Origin: Monosiga brevicollis MX1
Lineage: Eukaryota > Opisthokonta > Choanoflagellata > Craspedida > Salpingoecidae
Reading direction: 5' to 3'
Length of the DNA: 64,000 nucleotides
Assembly (NCBI RefSeq): GCF_000002865.3
Contig: NW_001865046.1
Span: 455,492 to 519,491, forward strand
This document shows positions 1 to 11,423 of this stretch, piece after piece; position 1 is the first letter of the stretch; every line of letters starts with the position of its first letter. The notes beneath the pieces were generated by a model. The model worked only from the letters and a program-made list of their open reading frames with translations. It was not told the origin of the DNA and ran no database searches. Made by a program: the position numbers and the translations under genes.

Positions 1-3000
1 GTGGCCTTGACTGGAGCCAGCTTCGTAGTTAATGAGGTGACTGCTCAGCGCTTTTTGACTCTCAATTTGAGTCGGGCCGCAGGGCTCTTTGGACAGCTCA
101 ACGTCACGCTAAACATCACCTTTACGGGTGCGCGTGGAAGTGGTAACCCAGTCTTCCTTGCTTCCGACCTAGGCTCGGCCGCAGAAGGCGACGGCTTTCG
201 CGTTCAGACCAGTGTCACCATGGTGGCTGACACCGTGTTGCAGGCGTTTGACTTGCCCATTAGTGACGACTTGCCCACAACAACTGGCGCTGGCTTTTTT
301 GTCAACATTGCGACCGCTTCCCTGGCTTCGCCTGCAACCCACTTGTCCAATTTTACGTCGGTTCAGCCAACATGGGCCAGTGGTACGGTGGCAACGCTTG
401 TAGAAACAGATGCCGTGACGTTTGGTCACTACGCATTTGCCCTCCCCACTGCGACTGTGGAGGAAGGCACTCGCCTCGACGTGGCCGTTCAGCGATCCGT
501 CGGCTACCTTGCGTCGGCCATCGTGGGCTGGCGACTGGTGGGTGATGCGGTTACTTTGGCGGCTAACTTTGAAGGCCCGACGTCTGGAACCTTGAATTTT
601 TCTGCATCCGCTCAGTCGCAAGTATTTTCGCTATATGCGCGCAATGATAGCCTACCCGAGGGACCGCAGGTGTACCAACTACAGCTGCAGATGGTGAGTG
701 AGGGTTATTCGCTCGATACGGCGGCCATGGTCATAACGATTCCCGCAAATGACGGCGCCTTGGGCCACTTTGAGCTGCTGAGGCCTGCCGCACCTTTTGC
801 CCTATCAGAAGGTGCCAGCCTCACGCTAACGGTCAATCGCCTGGGTGGTGCCCTGGGCACAGCCACGGTGTTTTGGAACGTCTCCTTGCCAGATCAGGTG
901 ACCACCAGCAGTGGTAGCCTTGTCTTTACCGAGGGTGTCAGCACAGGCAGCATTGTCCTCGAGGTGCTTGACGATGCAGTACCTGAGCTCAATGCTACGC
1001 TTGCTGTGCGACTGACAGCCACTGCTGGCCAGTTCGATGGCCAAGCCACCTTTGATGATTCGGTGCTGCCCGTGGTACTGTTGGCCAGCGATGACCCCTA
1101 TGGTGTGGTGGGTGTTGAGGCAGAAGCTACGGGTATTGCAGTCGTTGCGGGTCGGGGGCGTGCATTAGTGGGCCGCGTCGAGCGCTCGCGTGGGACCCTG
1201 GCAGACGTGGACGTGACTCTCTCCATCACCGGCCTTACATCGAGTAATGTGCTTGGTGCAACCCTCCCCACATGTGCCACGGAGGCTCTCACTCAAAACT
1301 GTCAGATCAGCGTTTTATTGGACCTCGATAGCGCTTCCACGCGCTTCCAAATGTTTATTGCTGAAACGGTCGCCCTCAATTCGTCGCGAGACATTCTCGT
1401 GCGTGTGGAAAATGCTCAAATAACGGGACACAGCGAGCCTGTACCTTTGAATAGTACCCTCAAGACATATGCAGTGCGCCCAAGCACTGCTCACGTGATC
1501 GGCAGCTTGGGTTTGGTGACGCCTTTGATCACTACAGTGAGTGAACCAGATGATGGCACTGTGTCCGTCGAGCTGACTGTAACGCGCCCGGTTGGAACCT
1601 ACACTCCCATGGGCCGTGGCTACGTGCAAGCAGCGTGGGCACTTGTCAACGCCCCCGCGTCTGCCTCGCTCACGCCTGCCTCAGGCGTGGTGCTCTTTGC
1701 TTTTGGTGATGCATCTGAAAACATCAACCTACAGCTAGCTGCGGACACGGTGCCCGAGGAAGCGGTGGCAGTAACGCTGCAGCTGCAGACCCCTGTGACG
1801 TGCTTTGTTCTGAACAACGGCGCGTGCTCTTCGGGGAATACAAGCGCCAACCCCACGTATGCCCTTGATGCGACACGAAGCGCTGTGGCTTTGACGGTGG
1901 CTGAAAGTGATGACCCCTATGGGCGCATCGAATTTGCTGCCGCACGACACATGGTGTCCGCCTACGCGCAGCTTGCAAACATTACACTCGTACGCTCGGG
2001 GGGGTCGCTAGGCCGGGTGCGCGTGTCCGTCAGAGCACGTCAAAGTAATCTTGATTCGTACCCTTTGGCAAGTCAAAACCTTGTTGCAGAGTTTGCTGAC
2101 GGAGTAACGACGGCTACAGTCAGCGTTGATCTGGGCGCCACCAACGCTGCCCGGAACAGTGATGAGCCTCTGAACTTCACATGTGCTCTGTCGCTGGGCA
2201 GCGATGCCTCTGCAACAGGACGCCCCCCTGTCCTCGGCAGTCGCACAACACTACAAGTTCTGGTGGTGCCTGAGGATTATAACGTCGCAGAGGACGATGA
2301 TTGGGTGGCCAGCGTCAGCACAGGCGCCAGCGGCACTTCTGCAAGCGGGTCACGCTCGTGCACCAGCACGTTGCCTAGCTCATGTCTGGGTCTGACCGGT
2401 GGTACAAGCTGGGATGCTTATGAGGACTGCCTGAGCACCCTTCGACGCGTGCTGCGCATCTCTGCAGCGCCGCTTTTCTGTGAGGAGCAGCTTAACTATT
2501 TGTATGCTGCTAGTCGGCATATGCTGCAAACTACTCCGAGCAATCGAACTGACGCCGAGCTGGCCACGGCAGTTGCACCTTTGCTCGATGTCATGAATGA
2601 ACAAAGATTTGCAGCCAATGAGCCGGCTGTTTTGTGGGACGACTTTGCGCGCCTCTTACTTGAGACATGCGAGACGGGTGAGGTGAGTGCAGAGTGCGCG
2701 TGCTGCTGCGAGCGCACAGCAAGCTCCACCAGCTTTTGGCTGCGCGCATCAAGAACCAGAGCCTCTAGTCTGTACAACGTCGAACTTTCGTCTGATGACT
2801 TGAGCTTGACGTACCCGCCGATGCTGCCGAATGTGTTGGCGAGCAACAATGGTGATGCCTGTGAAACGCTCTTGACTGGCACTTTAACGGCCCCACGAAG
2901 CTTCCCAGCCCCGCAGTACTCTCGCATTCTCAACGACAACGTCATTGAAGCTGGAGTCATGGACCGGAGCATCACGGACTTGGAAGAGGACAACCAATTT

Positions 3001-4365
3001 GAGTTTACCATCACCAATGCCCAAGACGTCTTGCACCCTCGCTGCGTGTATTGGAGTGATTCCGCTTCAGGCTGGCTGGATCAAGGATGCGCCGTTCTAC
3101 TTGACACTGATAGTGTCACGTGCCGATGCAACCACTTTTCCACCTTTGCGGTTTTGGAGGATACCTCGTCCATTATTCCGGTCTACCTCCTGATTGCCCT
3201 TGGCATCACGGCTTTTGCAAGTGTAGTGGAGCTGGTGCGAAGTGCTCGCCAATCCGGCGAGGGTGAGGTATTGCTCAACCTCATGCAGGTCACGACGATT
3301 GTGGCTTGCGTATTGACACTCGTGAATGGCGCCGTTTCTCCCGTTGAACGGGATGCAAGCGATGGCATGACGGTCCTGGCACTGTTCACCCACTTTGGCT
3401 TGTTAGCTTACTTGTGCACCGCCATGACTGCCGTTTTCGTTCACCACCGCCAATGGCGCACCAAGGGTGCCCTCATGCCAAAAATGACGCGACGCCTGTC
3501 TATCGTTCTGGCGCTGCTCGTACCTGCCTTCTTGGTTGCCGCTGTGGTGGTCCTCTCTTTTGCTGTAGACCTGGGAGTGGGTGAAGCCTATGGCATTATG
3601 GCTGACGGGCGGCGCTTTTCTTTCTGTCTGCTGTTATGGCCCCTTGTGGCAACGTGTATCCTGCCTTGGGCCTGTGCTGTTGTGTTATGGGGTCTGGTCG
3701 TAGCTCTCAACCGAGACTCTACGACAGTGATTATCACTGCTCATGCGCCTCGCCTGTCTCCCAGCGAAGATGGGGAGGATGCAGTTTCGGAGAAGAAAGA
3801 TTCGCAGCAGCTGGACCAAGAGCGTTCTCAGTTGCGTCAGCGCGCCATTGCGTGGGTGTCCACGGGGCTGGTTGCAGTGGCTCTCGTTGCCAGTGCCATC
3901 TACGTCCACACCACGGCTCTCTACATTCTGAGCACCATCGCACTTTTGGCATGGGCCTTGCTCCTGATCATCTTCCCACATTGGCAAGAACGTTCGGCTG
4001 GCCGTTCCGTGGCCATTGCCGTACAGGATTCCGTCGAGTTGGGCGCGTTTAGCAAGCAGCACAACGGCACGGCCCTATATGACCTGGCTGAAGCTGATGA
4101 TGCAGTATCTGTAGATGTGACGCAGCAGTCGGAACTCCCCTCGGCCATTTTACGCCCCAGCAACATGTCCATGGACTATGAGCCCATGGAATCCTTCAAT
4201 GGGGGCCTTACGATTCGCAGTCTGGATGAGGGTGAGGATGTCGAATTTAACCACTTGATGGCTGCTCTGTATGGCACGAGCCAAACCGATGATGACGCCC
4301 AGGTCAATACAACCACAGACACCATCGATCTCCGTCGCATGTCAATTGCTGACACTGCCCTGTAG
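1..4365 (+). CDS. Adhesion GPCR with Calx-beta repeats, GPS and 7TM (5' part outside window)
   Basis: Open from base 1, so the N-terminus lies upstream; 1454 codons are visible without an intron. Residues 1 to about 760 hold repeated beta-sandwich units with acidic turns typical of Calx-beta domains, for example SEPDDGTVSVELTVTRPVG near 1540-1595. A GPS motif sits at 3031-3160 (CVYW, then CRCNHFSTFAVL), with autocleavage expected between F and S. Seven hydrophobic segments follow at about 3172-3237, 3268-3336, 3367-3440, 3496-3567, 3616-3708, 3844-3912 and 3916-3975. The roughly 125-residue tail is acidic and ends DTAL, a class I PDZ-ligand form. Calx-beta plus GPS plus 7TM is the layout of ADGRV1/VLGR1, an adhesion receptor of cell-cell links in animals. 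Ligand and G protein cannot be told from sequence. Stop at 4363-4365. Confidence 0.9.
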   Translation: MALTGASFVVNEVTAQRFLTLNLSRAAGLFGQLNVTLNITFTGARGSGNPVFLASDLGSAAEGDGFRVQTSVTMVADTVLQAFDLPISDDLPTTTGAGFFVNIATASLASPATHLSNFTSVQPTWASGTVATLVETDAVTFGHYAFALPTATVEEGTRLDVAVQRSVGYLASAIVGWRLVGDAVTLAANFEGPTSGTLNFSASAQSQVFSLYARNDSLPEGPQVYQLQLQMVSEGYSLDTAAMVITIPANDGALGHFELLRPAAPFALSEGASLTLTVNRLGGALGTATVFWNVSLPDQVTTSSGSLVFTEGVSTGSIVLEVLDDAVPELNATLAVRLTATAGQFDGQATFDDSVLPVVLLASDDPYGVVGVEAEATGIAVVAGRGRALVGRVERSRGTLADVDVTLSITGLTSSNVLGATLPTCATEALTQNCQISVLLDLDSASTRFQMFIAETVALNSSRDILVRVENAQITGHSEPVPLNSTLKTYAVRPSTAHVIGSLGLVTPLITTVSEPDDGTVSVELTVTRPVGTYTPMGRGYVQAAWALVNAPASASLTPASGVVLFAFGDASENINLQLAADTVPEEAVAVTLQLQTPVTCFVLNNGACSSGNTSANPTYALDATRSAVALTVAESDDPYGRIEFAAARHMVSAYAQLANITLVRSGGSLGRVRVSVRARQSNLDSYPLASQNLVAEFADGVTTATVSVDLGATNAARNSDEPLNFTCALSLGSDASATGRPPVLGSRTTLQVLVVPEDYNVAEDDDWVASVSTGASGTSASGSRSCTSTLPSSCLGLTGGTSWDAYEDCLSTLRRVLRISAAPLFCEEQLNYLYAASRHMLQTTPSNRTDAELATAVAPLLDVMNEQRFAANEPAVLWDDFARLLLETCETGEVSAECACCCERTASSTSFWLRASRTRASSLYNVELSSDDLSLTYPPMLPNVLASNNGDACETLLTGTLTAPRSFPAPQYSRILNDNVIEAGVMDRSITDLEEDNQFEFTITNAQDVLHPRCVYWSDSASGWLDQGCAVLLDTDSVTCRCNHFSTFAVLEDTSSIIPVYLLIALGITAFASVVELVRSARQSGEGEVLLNLMQVTTIVACVLTLVNGAVSPVERDASDGMTVLALFTHFGLLAYLCTAMTAVFVHHRQWRTKGALMPKMTRRLSIVLALLVPAFLVAAVVVLSFAVDLGVGEAYGIMADGRRFSFCLLLWPLVATCILPWACAVVLWGLVVALNRDSTTVIITAHAPRLSPSEDGEDAVSEKKDSQQLDQERSQLRQRAIAWVSTGLVAVALVASAIYVHTTALYILSTIALLAWALLLIIFPHWQERSAGRSVAIAVQDSVELGAFSKQHNGTALYDLAEADDAVSVDVTQQSELPSAILRPSNMSMDYEPMESFNGGLTIRSLDEGEDVEFNHLMAALYGTSQTDDDAQVNTTTDTIDLRRMSIADTAL

Positions 4366-4759
4366 CCACTGTTCTGTTTCGGTGTGTTGTGAATGTTTTG
4401 ATGAATGTCGTGCTAACCTTGGTTTTGTTGGGCCGAAATTGAGCTAGCCTCAATGCACCCAACCCTTTGTACCTTATTGTCTTTCTATCCCTACCCCATA
4501 GTGAGTGCGCGTCCCCATTCTTGAGCTTGAAGCCTTGTTGATGGTGATGAAGTGTCTGCTTGCTTTTGTGTGTGTGTGCGTGTCATGTTAAATTGTGTTC
4601 CTTTTTCAGAAGTTTGAATTGTTCTTGGAGCACAGGTGCACATGCTGGCGTTGCCGTGTCTAGTAGCTCTAAGATCTGAGCATGTGCGGCAGATTGTTGC
4701 AGAATTGACCCCAATCATTTCAACCGCTTTTTCAAAGTAGGCCGCACTCGGTGCGTATG
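4366..4759. other. Convergent 3' intergenic region
   Basis: Lies between the stop codons of two genes facing each other. A TG-rich run at 4566-4582 is the only structure seen; presumably 3' UTRs. Confidence 0.6.
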
Positions 4760-7700
4760 CTACTGAAAATCAAACATGGTCTGCGCCTGTAGAATATTCT
4801 GTAGCTGTTGAGCAATACCCTCCAGCTCGTAAAGTGCTGCCGTCGAGGCTGCATTTTCACTGCCCAGTAGCTCTGTGTCTCTGAGCGAGGATATGTTCAT
4901 TGCAGGCTCAAAATGCTGCAGAGCTGGAAACTGGTGCAGGACCAGCTCGGCTAGTGTGCCTGACCGTAGCAAAACTCCGTGGGTCTAACGAGTAGCAGCA
5001 GAGCATGCACTGAGGAAGGGCAAAAAGCTCCCTGGTTCTCGTCTCAGATCAGAGTGACTTCAGGGGCTGGCAGCCACGCAGTTGATCCGCACCTGAAATT
5101 CCAACACAAAGCTTGCTGTGCTAAACGGTGTACCTGTAAACAAAGTTATGAGTGCCAAGCGAAAGCCAGGGACCCCTGTCACGTTGGTTGTTGCCTTGAC
5201 ATTGCCCCTCAACAAGCCTGCGTGCAAGGAATGGCCCCTATACCACTCGATACCCATCACTTGCACCGATGACATACCCGCCACCTGACCCATGAGGTCT
5301 ACTAGCTGCTTGAAGGGAATAGGCCAGACGTACTGCGCCACCACCAAAGCCTGCAAACAACAAACGCAGCAGAGAAAAAAAAGGCGAAAATAAACCTGAG
5401 CAAGGGCCGGTGCTATGCTGGTTGGCTTCCACAGGTGCAATGACAAGCAATCACATCTGACCCAAAACAGCGTTGCAGGCTGCAGAAGAGCGTCGAACAG
5501 CTCCTGGGCCAGCTGCTTCGTTCTGCTGAGAGGGATGGTACCAGCATTGGCCAATGAATAGGTTAAGCAAAGAGCAGCCTGTTGGAACGCGCCTTGTCCT
5601 GAAAACGTTGACCGCGCAAAGGGGCGATACATGTGCCATGAGGATCAAGCAGAAACGGTTGACTAGAGCCCAGGAACAAAGGCGTGGACGACACAAATGC
5701 AGGAGCCGTTTTAGTCATTTAAACATACGGCTCAGGAGTAAAGCGCAGCGTTGACACAAGGCAGAGTCATCACTGTTTATGAGTGCCAATCGACTTGTTG
5801 CAGCTGGGGAAGATTTCGGGGAAAATGAGAAAATGGCAGCTTTGCAAGCGCGTGCTAGCGTGTGCAAAGATAGGAGAGCGGTACCTCGTGTCAAAGGGCG
5901 CCAAGCGTCAGGGTGTAGCGAGAGTGAGCTTGCAGCAGACTGAAGCGCATCGACCCGAGGTGAAGATACCGATTTGACGGACGCGTGACCCTCTGCAGCG
6001 CGAATCGAGGTCGTCTGGGAGGATCAAATCCCGTCGACCAACCAGGATGAGAGACAGATCAGACTCACTTGGTCCTAAGGATGTGAGGCAAGTTCATGGA
6101 TCCAACATGCCTACCTGATCAACAGCCCAGCAGCAGTCAAACAAGATCTGGCAAACATCTGGGCGCGCAATCGGAGAGGTGGTCCACGCCTCCAGACGCC
6201 ATGGAGACCTGAGACAATATGACCGTTGTTGCGTCAATAGATGATGATGCGGATGATGCGGATGATGCACTTGCATATGCAGTTTTGGGGCCGAGTGGCA
6301 TTTGGAGCATCAGGATACCTGAGTGGTGGCGTGTTGCAACAGAGCTGGGCGTCGATTGTCGAGAGCAGGCGCTCGCCCACGCCATTGACAAGCTGATAAC
6401 AAGGGACATGATCACGATGATGAGCACATTCACGGTTTTTGAAAGCCCATGACAGCTAGTGAAGCAAGTGGTTTTTAAACCTGCGAAGTGTCGGCTTCAA
6501 GGGCCTCAGATAAAATGTTTGCGAGCGGCTTAAACTGTTGGGCCCATAAATCGTTCCACTGCAAAAATCATTGTGAGCTGCTAACATTCTGGCAGCCAGC
6601 TGCTGCCACCCGTGAGATTTGGGACGTACCTTTGGGGGCGCCATTTGGCCGGCTTTAGGGGGTTGTTCAAACAATTTGTGGCCCTTCTATACCCAGGACG
6701 GGCGAGGACAAGTTGGGGTGAGATGCAGACGAGTAAACTATGCTCGAGAAGGGGTGAACGACGCGCTCGTTTGGGAGGAAGCCGCACCTGGCGCGTCATC
6801 GTCGTTGCCTGCCCGAGCTGTTCTTGTTTTGCTCGCTTGGGTGTGGTGTGGGCAGCGACGTGTGGAGACTCGGCCGATTTGTGATCCGTTGATTCTCGTG
6901 TTGCCCGCTGCAGGAGTCATGCCAAAAATCAGAGATGAAAAGTTTGGCGGTACTGTTGGTCCAAAATTAGTTTTTGGGAATAGTAAGTGGCAGGCAGGCA
7001 TGTGCCCCGTGACCCTCACCATAATGGCTTGAAACGATGACAACAGGCCTTCAGCGCTCTTTGCAATGTGTGGGAGTATGGCTTGTGCCACGTGTCGGGC
7101 TTTGCCATCGTTGTGCGTCTTAAGATGATGCCGCGCGAGTCGCAGGGCCATGCGTGCAGCCGGTTTGATTGCTTCAGTTTCCGGTGAAGACTTGGGATAC
7201 AGTTTGACCACGGGAGGTGGTTTGCATAGCATACACTCTAGCGCCTGGGATATCAGCTCTGTGGCCCGATGCAGTAACCCAGATGACAGAAGTAGTCGCA
7301 AGAAAGAGACAAGAGTAAGCTGACCCCGGTGTGCACCAGAGCCAAAACAGACGTTCAGTCAACCCGACCTTCATCGGCTGCAGTATTGGAGCTTGAACCC
7401 TGAGCGTCGAGGCGAAGTAGGGCTGGAAAGTACGCTTGCAGTAGGATGGTTGCATCCGGTTTTGGTGGAGATTCGGGGGCTTGGACATCTCGGAGCATCC
7501 AGTCTAACACGCCAGAGTTAAGGTTGGCCTCGAGGTCCTCAAAAGACAGTTGGTGGTGCGTGACGAGAGCCCAGCAGCTGGCCACGGCATTGGTGACCAC
7601 GGCTGGCTTGCTAGATAGCTGGTGACGGATTGTGATGCATCATGAGCACCCACGGTGATTTACGATATTTTTTAAAAAGGGCAAAGGCCCACAACTTGCC

Positions 7701-8120
7701 AAGGCGCAGATTTGTGGGTGACTCTGTGCACCAGGCCTCTCTACAACGTGTGTACAGCAAGGAATGAGACACAAGGACTCACCGCCTTTGTGCTGGTCAG
7801 CTCTTTGTGAATGTCGGTAATGAGCTCTGTCGCTGTTGCACCGACGAAGAGCGGTGAGGCGGTGATGCCAAGATGCGATGTTGAGCCCATCAGGTTCGAT
7901 GTCTCAAAGACTTGGTGTGGGTGGTCTCACCTGGTACGGTCAGGATCTGCTGTGTGAGCGGTGCGGGGGAGCTGGCAGCGGTAGCAGCCGGCTCGAGAAG
8001 CTTCGGCTTTAGTAGGATCAGCCGTGCCAACCCTTCCCGCGGCACCAGCGGGGGCGGTGGCGACACCTTGCTCGTGTTTGCAGCCGTAGCAACGGCGCCT
8101 GCCGCACCTGCCGCCGTCAT
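4760..8120 (-). CDS. Unidentified 694-residue protein, 14 exons
   Basis: Fourteen phase-consistent exons: 7931-8120, 7783-7910, 7369-7606, 7020-7258, 6788-6907, 6630-6686, 6481-6558, 6319-6392, 6115-6208, 5885-5990, 5729-5803, 5396-5598, 5093-5350, 4760-4984. They total 2085 nt, 694 residues. The start is the ATG at 8118-8120, giving an Ala/Pro-rich leader. The middle is Leu/Ala-rich and helical in character, with a charged linker rich in K, E and T (exon 6788-6907). The last roughly 190 residues look more beta-rich and include VWPIPFKQLVDLMGQV. I do not recognise the family. A C-terminal order of helical region, P-x-P-F segment and beta-sandwich faintly recalls INTS7 or an adaptor appendage, but that is a guess. 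No signal peptide or membrane span is evident. The small exons make individual boundaries less sure than the overall locus. Confidence 0.65.
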
Positions 8121-8865
8121 GGTCGCAACAAGACACAACACCGTCCGAAGCCCCCACTGGCCGTACCTCCAGCCGCTGCCACAGCCGTGAGCAAGCACGC
8201 ACACACACCCACACACACACACAGTGGGAATGTGAGAGAGCAAGCAAGCGAAGAGAGAAAGAACACTAGACACACACACACACACACACACTGATGATTT
8301 TTAGCGAATTTCGGTTGATTTTTGAATGATTTTTTACTTCTTCAGCTCCCATGATGTTGTCGTAAGAGGGAAGGAAGGGGCATGGTGGCCTGGTCGATAA
8401 CAAGGCAGATCTGTACAGGAGCGAAGCAGTGGGTTTGAGGAGGGAAGCCAGCGCGACACCTAGAAACGTAGACCTGTAAATGTGTTGGCCGGACTTTTAC
8501 AACATTCACACAAACTTACACCTCCCCAGGCACTACTTTGGAAGAGGCATTGGTGCCACTTCAGCAAGCATTTTGTTCGTGTCGTGACCGTGACCCACAT
8601 CCATTGATTTTGTCAATTTCAATAACATCTTTTAGTATCTCACTCGTTGGCAGAGGGAGCTAGAGGGTGCAAGGGCAGGTGGCACAGATGCCGTTCGAAC
8701 AATCGTAAAGACGAGCAAGTTTGCAGCGACTGCCTCGACACATCAATTGATGGTTCCCTTAGAAAAAAAATACAGCGCTAACAGACACCGAGAGTCCCAA
8801 AACCAATACCCTTCGCTCGCGCACAAGGGCTGTCTGATTGGAGTAACGGGCAAGATATTAACAGG
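8121..8865. other. Spacer between two minus-strand genes, with CA repeats
   Basis: Upstream of the gene starting at 8120 and downstream of the protease ending at 8866. It contains (CA)n tracts at about 8199-8222 and 8270-8291. No conserved reading frame was seen. Confidence 0.6.
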
Positions 8866-10722
8866 TCAGCGGGGGCGAGTAGCTGTTGGCACCAATTTGG
8901 TAGTAGCTCGCGCACTCGATGAAGTGCTACTACTCCGACTGCTGACGCGGCTGCCCGCCCGGCTTCGGCGAGCGCCACCATCGCTTCGCAAATAAAAGGC
9001 CAGGTACACGCTGGAGGACTACACAAGCAGCCACCGCCCCGCGCAAGGCAGGTTAGACGGCGAATGCGGTGCAGGCAGGCCGGAACACGCAGGGAGAGGG
9101 GTTCAGGCAAACGGCGTTACTAGGACTGACCGTGGCTGGAGCGGTACATAGTCGAGCGGTGGCATCATTGAAGTCACACCAAGCATTGGTGCGCAGATCC
9201 AGGCACTGTGCCGTGTAATGACCTCCAAACAACGAGCCTACATGGTTGACAACACCCACAAGCCGATACACGGTGGGGTCCGAGCGAGCGGCAGCCTCGT
9301 CTGACAGCAGCAAAGACACACGGATGAGTCATCACGTTCCGTGCGCAGAGCCCAGGCGCCCAGGCTTTCGGTCGAATCACACAAACAAACCAGATAAAAA
9401 GGGCGCCAGATTCAGCTCAGACCCTGTCAGAGTGACCGGGGTGGTTAATTTTCGGCTGACATGCCCTCTGCCGAAGAAAACCATCGAGGAGAGCACACGT
9501 CATTAGGGTGGCGCACAGCAGGTACGAGCGCAAGAGCCGGGGCTAGATCAGAGAGAAGGCAGGATATAATGGGCAAAGCAACATACGTGTGTTGAAAGCG
9601 CTTGAAATGCACAATCAAGATGGGTGGTAGGAGCTCCAAGGCCACCTGCTTTGTGACTGGCTGGTTCTTGTGGCAAGCATCGCAGAGAATACGATGATCG
9701 CCCGCCAAATCCTCAGGCTGAGTGTAGCAGGCCAAACAAGCCTCAGTGGTAGGCGGAGATGCCAAGGCGGGCAAGTCCAAAGAAAGATCAACAAACGGTT
9801 CAAAGGTGGCAGATCGATGGCCACAGGAACGACACGTGACGGTCGAGCGGGTCCAGCCTTCAAAATGGGGAAGCATGGGGCCTGGCTCAAGCTGTCGATG
9901 GCGTCGCAGTAGCTGCTCAAAGCCAACCATCACCGGCACGGGGGCTTGGCCAGCAGGTGGTGTGGCAGATGGCGTCTTGGTGGCATCATGGAGTGCAAAC
10001 AGGATTGTGCGCAAGAGCTCTTCAGCATCATGTTGCTCATAGCCCACAAACATGTCATTCGCGCGTGCAGCAGCGTGCTGCAAAGCAAACGGGGCTACCG
10101 CCTGCGGGTTTGGGGTGCCTAGCTGCTCGAAGGTGCGCTGCACAGCTTGGAGAAGCCCGTGACGATCACCCAAGGGGCTTGCCGCAAGCACGCTTTGTCG
10201 AAAGGCTGGCAAATGATAGAGGCATTGCAAGCAGGCATTCATATAGCAGGTGTTGCCCAGATTGCGCAAGCCACGACGGCGCTGCAGAGGCGAGCGGTTG
10301 CTGGCCACGTGTACGGATGGCAAACTGTCCTGTCGTGGGTAGGTGGGCGGGCGCGCAGCCGGGGCGGCCGGCGGCCGGGCCGGTAGGGCTATGCCCGGTA
10401 AGCTGACACCGCCATATCCATTTTCACTCAGACGATGGCTGCGGGATGCTACGTCCAGGGGTGTGATGCTTTTCGGGCGAAACAGGCCCATTCGCGGTGC
10501 CAAACTTGATGCTCGCCGCCCAATGCCCGCTGAGCCAGGGTTGTTGAGGCCCGAGCCGGTGCCAGATCGCCCACTGTACCGCGCGGCAGTTGTCGCCGCG
10601 GGTCCAAGCCGAGTAGCATGTGCAGCGGCAAAGCGGCTCGAGGGGCGAGGTAGCGCATCAGCGGGCTCCAACCCTGCTGCGGACATCCGGCGTCGCGGTG
10701 ACTGAGCCAGTGTAGGGGTCAT
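8866..10722 (-). CDS. Ubiquitin-specific protease (USP, peptidase C19)
   Basis: Exons 9587-10722, 9391-9467, 9131-9300, 8866-9018 (511 residues). Deubiquitinase: a cysteine isopeptidase that removes ubiquitin from proteins. The Cys box GLRNLGNTCYMNACLQ places the nucleophile near residue 159. A CxxC...CxxC zinc-ribbon pair follows (CRSC, CDAC), then FKRFQH. The second exon restores the expected RKLTTPVTLTGSELNLAPFL segment. The third carries the His box (VVNHVG, GGHYTA) and WCDFND with the third catalytic residue. The final exon gives VYLAFYLRS, the usual closing strand, then a short Ser/Arg-rich tail. The first 150 residues are Ala/Arg/Pro-rich and probably disordered. Layout is of the USP36/USP42/USP3 kind, but orthology is not settled. 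ATG at 10722 is preferred; an upstream in-frame non-ATG start is unlikely. Confidence 0.9.
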
Positions 10723-11423
10723 GGTGCCAGCAGTCAAGCGCAACGACTTTGGGTTGCCATCCCATCACCAAGCTCGAGCATTGAGCAAGGGGGTTAGCGC
10801 GAAGAGGTACGAGCGCACGGGCGCCAAATTAAAAGAACAAACTGCGCTGGAGTTTAGGTGAGTCGCAGCCTAAGCACCGGCATCTGACGCCCCGCCCAAT
10901 GGTAGTTGGCTCGTCCAACCGGTCCGTTCAATGGCACGCCTCGCACCCTGGAGCGGCTCGCTCAAGTGCTGGTGGGTCGTTCTGCAATCTGAAGGAGAGA
11001 ATGCCCTCTGGTCGTCAGGTTCTCTGAGATACCGTGTCAAACGTCACACTTTGGACAACAGACCTTTAACCCATTCCCCTTTTAGTAACGTAAATGTAGT
11101 AAATCATAGAGATGATGTAGAGAATGGCAAAGAATAACGTATAACGTTACCATGTTAGGTATGGGAAATCGTCGCAAACTAACAAGAATGAGAAGATATA
11201 AGCGTTCAAAGCCAGAGACTAACATGTGGTACCACAGAGAGAGAGAGAGAGAGAGAGAGACATTTTTCTCGCAAGAGAAGAAGAAGAGAGAGAGCGCGAG
11301 AGCGAGGCGATTTGCATTGCGAGGGGATAGCGTCATCTTCGGCGGGTTTTGGCGTCGTGCGGTGAGACGATTGGGGTTGGATGTTGTGCAGGTGCCTGCC
11401 ACCACACTTTCTCTACCTTCAAC
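10723..11423. promoter_or_regulatory. Divergent promoter region, USP and TBP genes
   Basis: 701 nt between two start codons facing apart; the promoters and 5' UTRs of both genes should lie here. A (GA)11-type tract sits at about 11238-11261 on the TBP side. No specific factor site could be recognised. Confidence 0.5.

Noticed and set aside
6219-6452. Plus-strand 77-residue frame
   Set aside because: Antisense to two in-phase exons of the minus-strand gene at 4760-8120.
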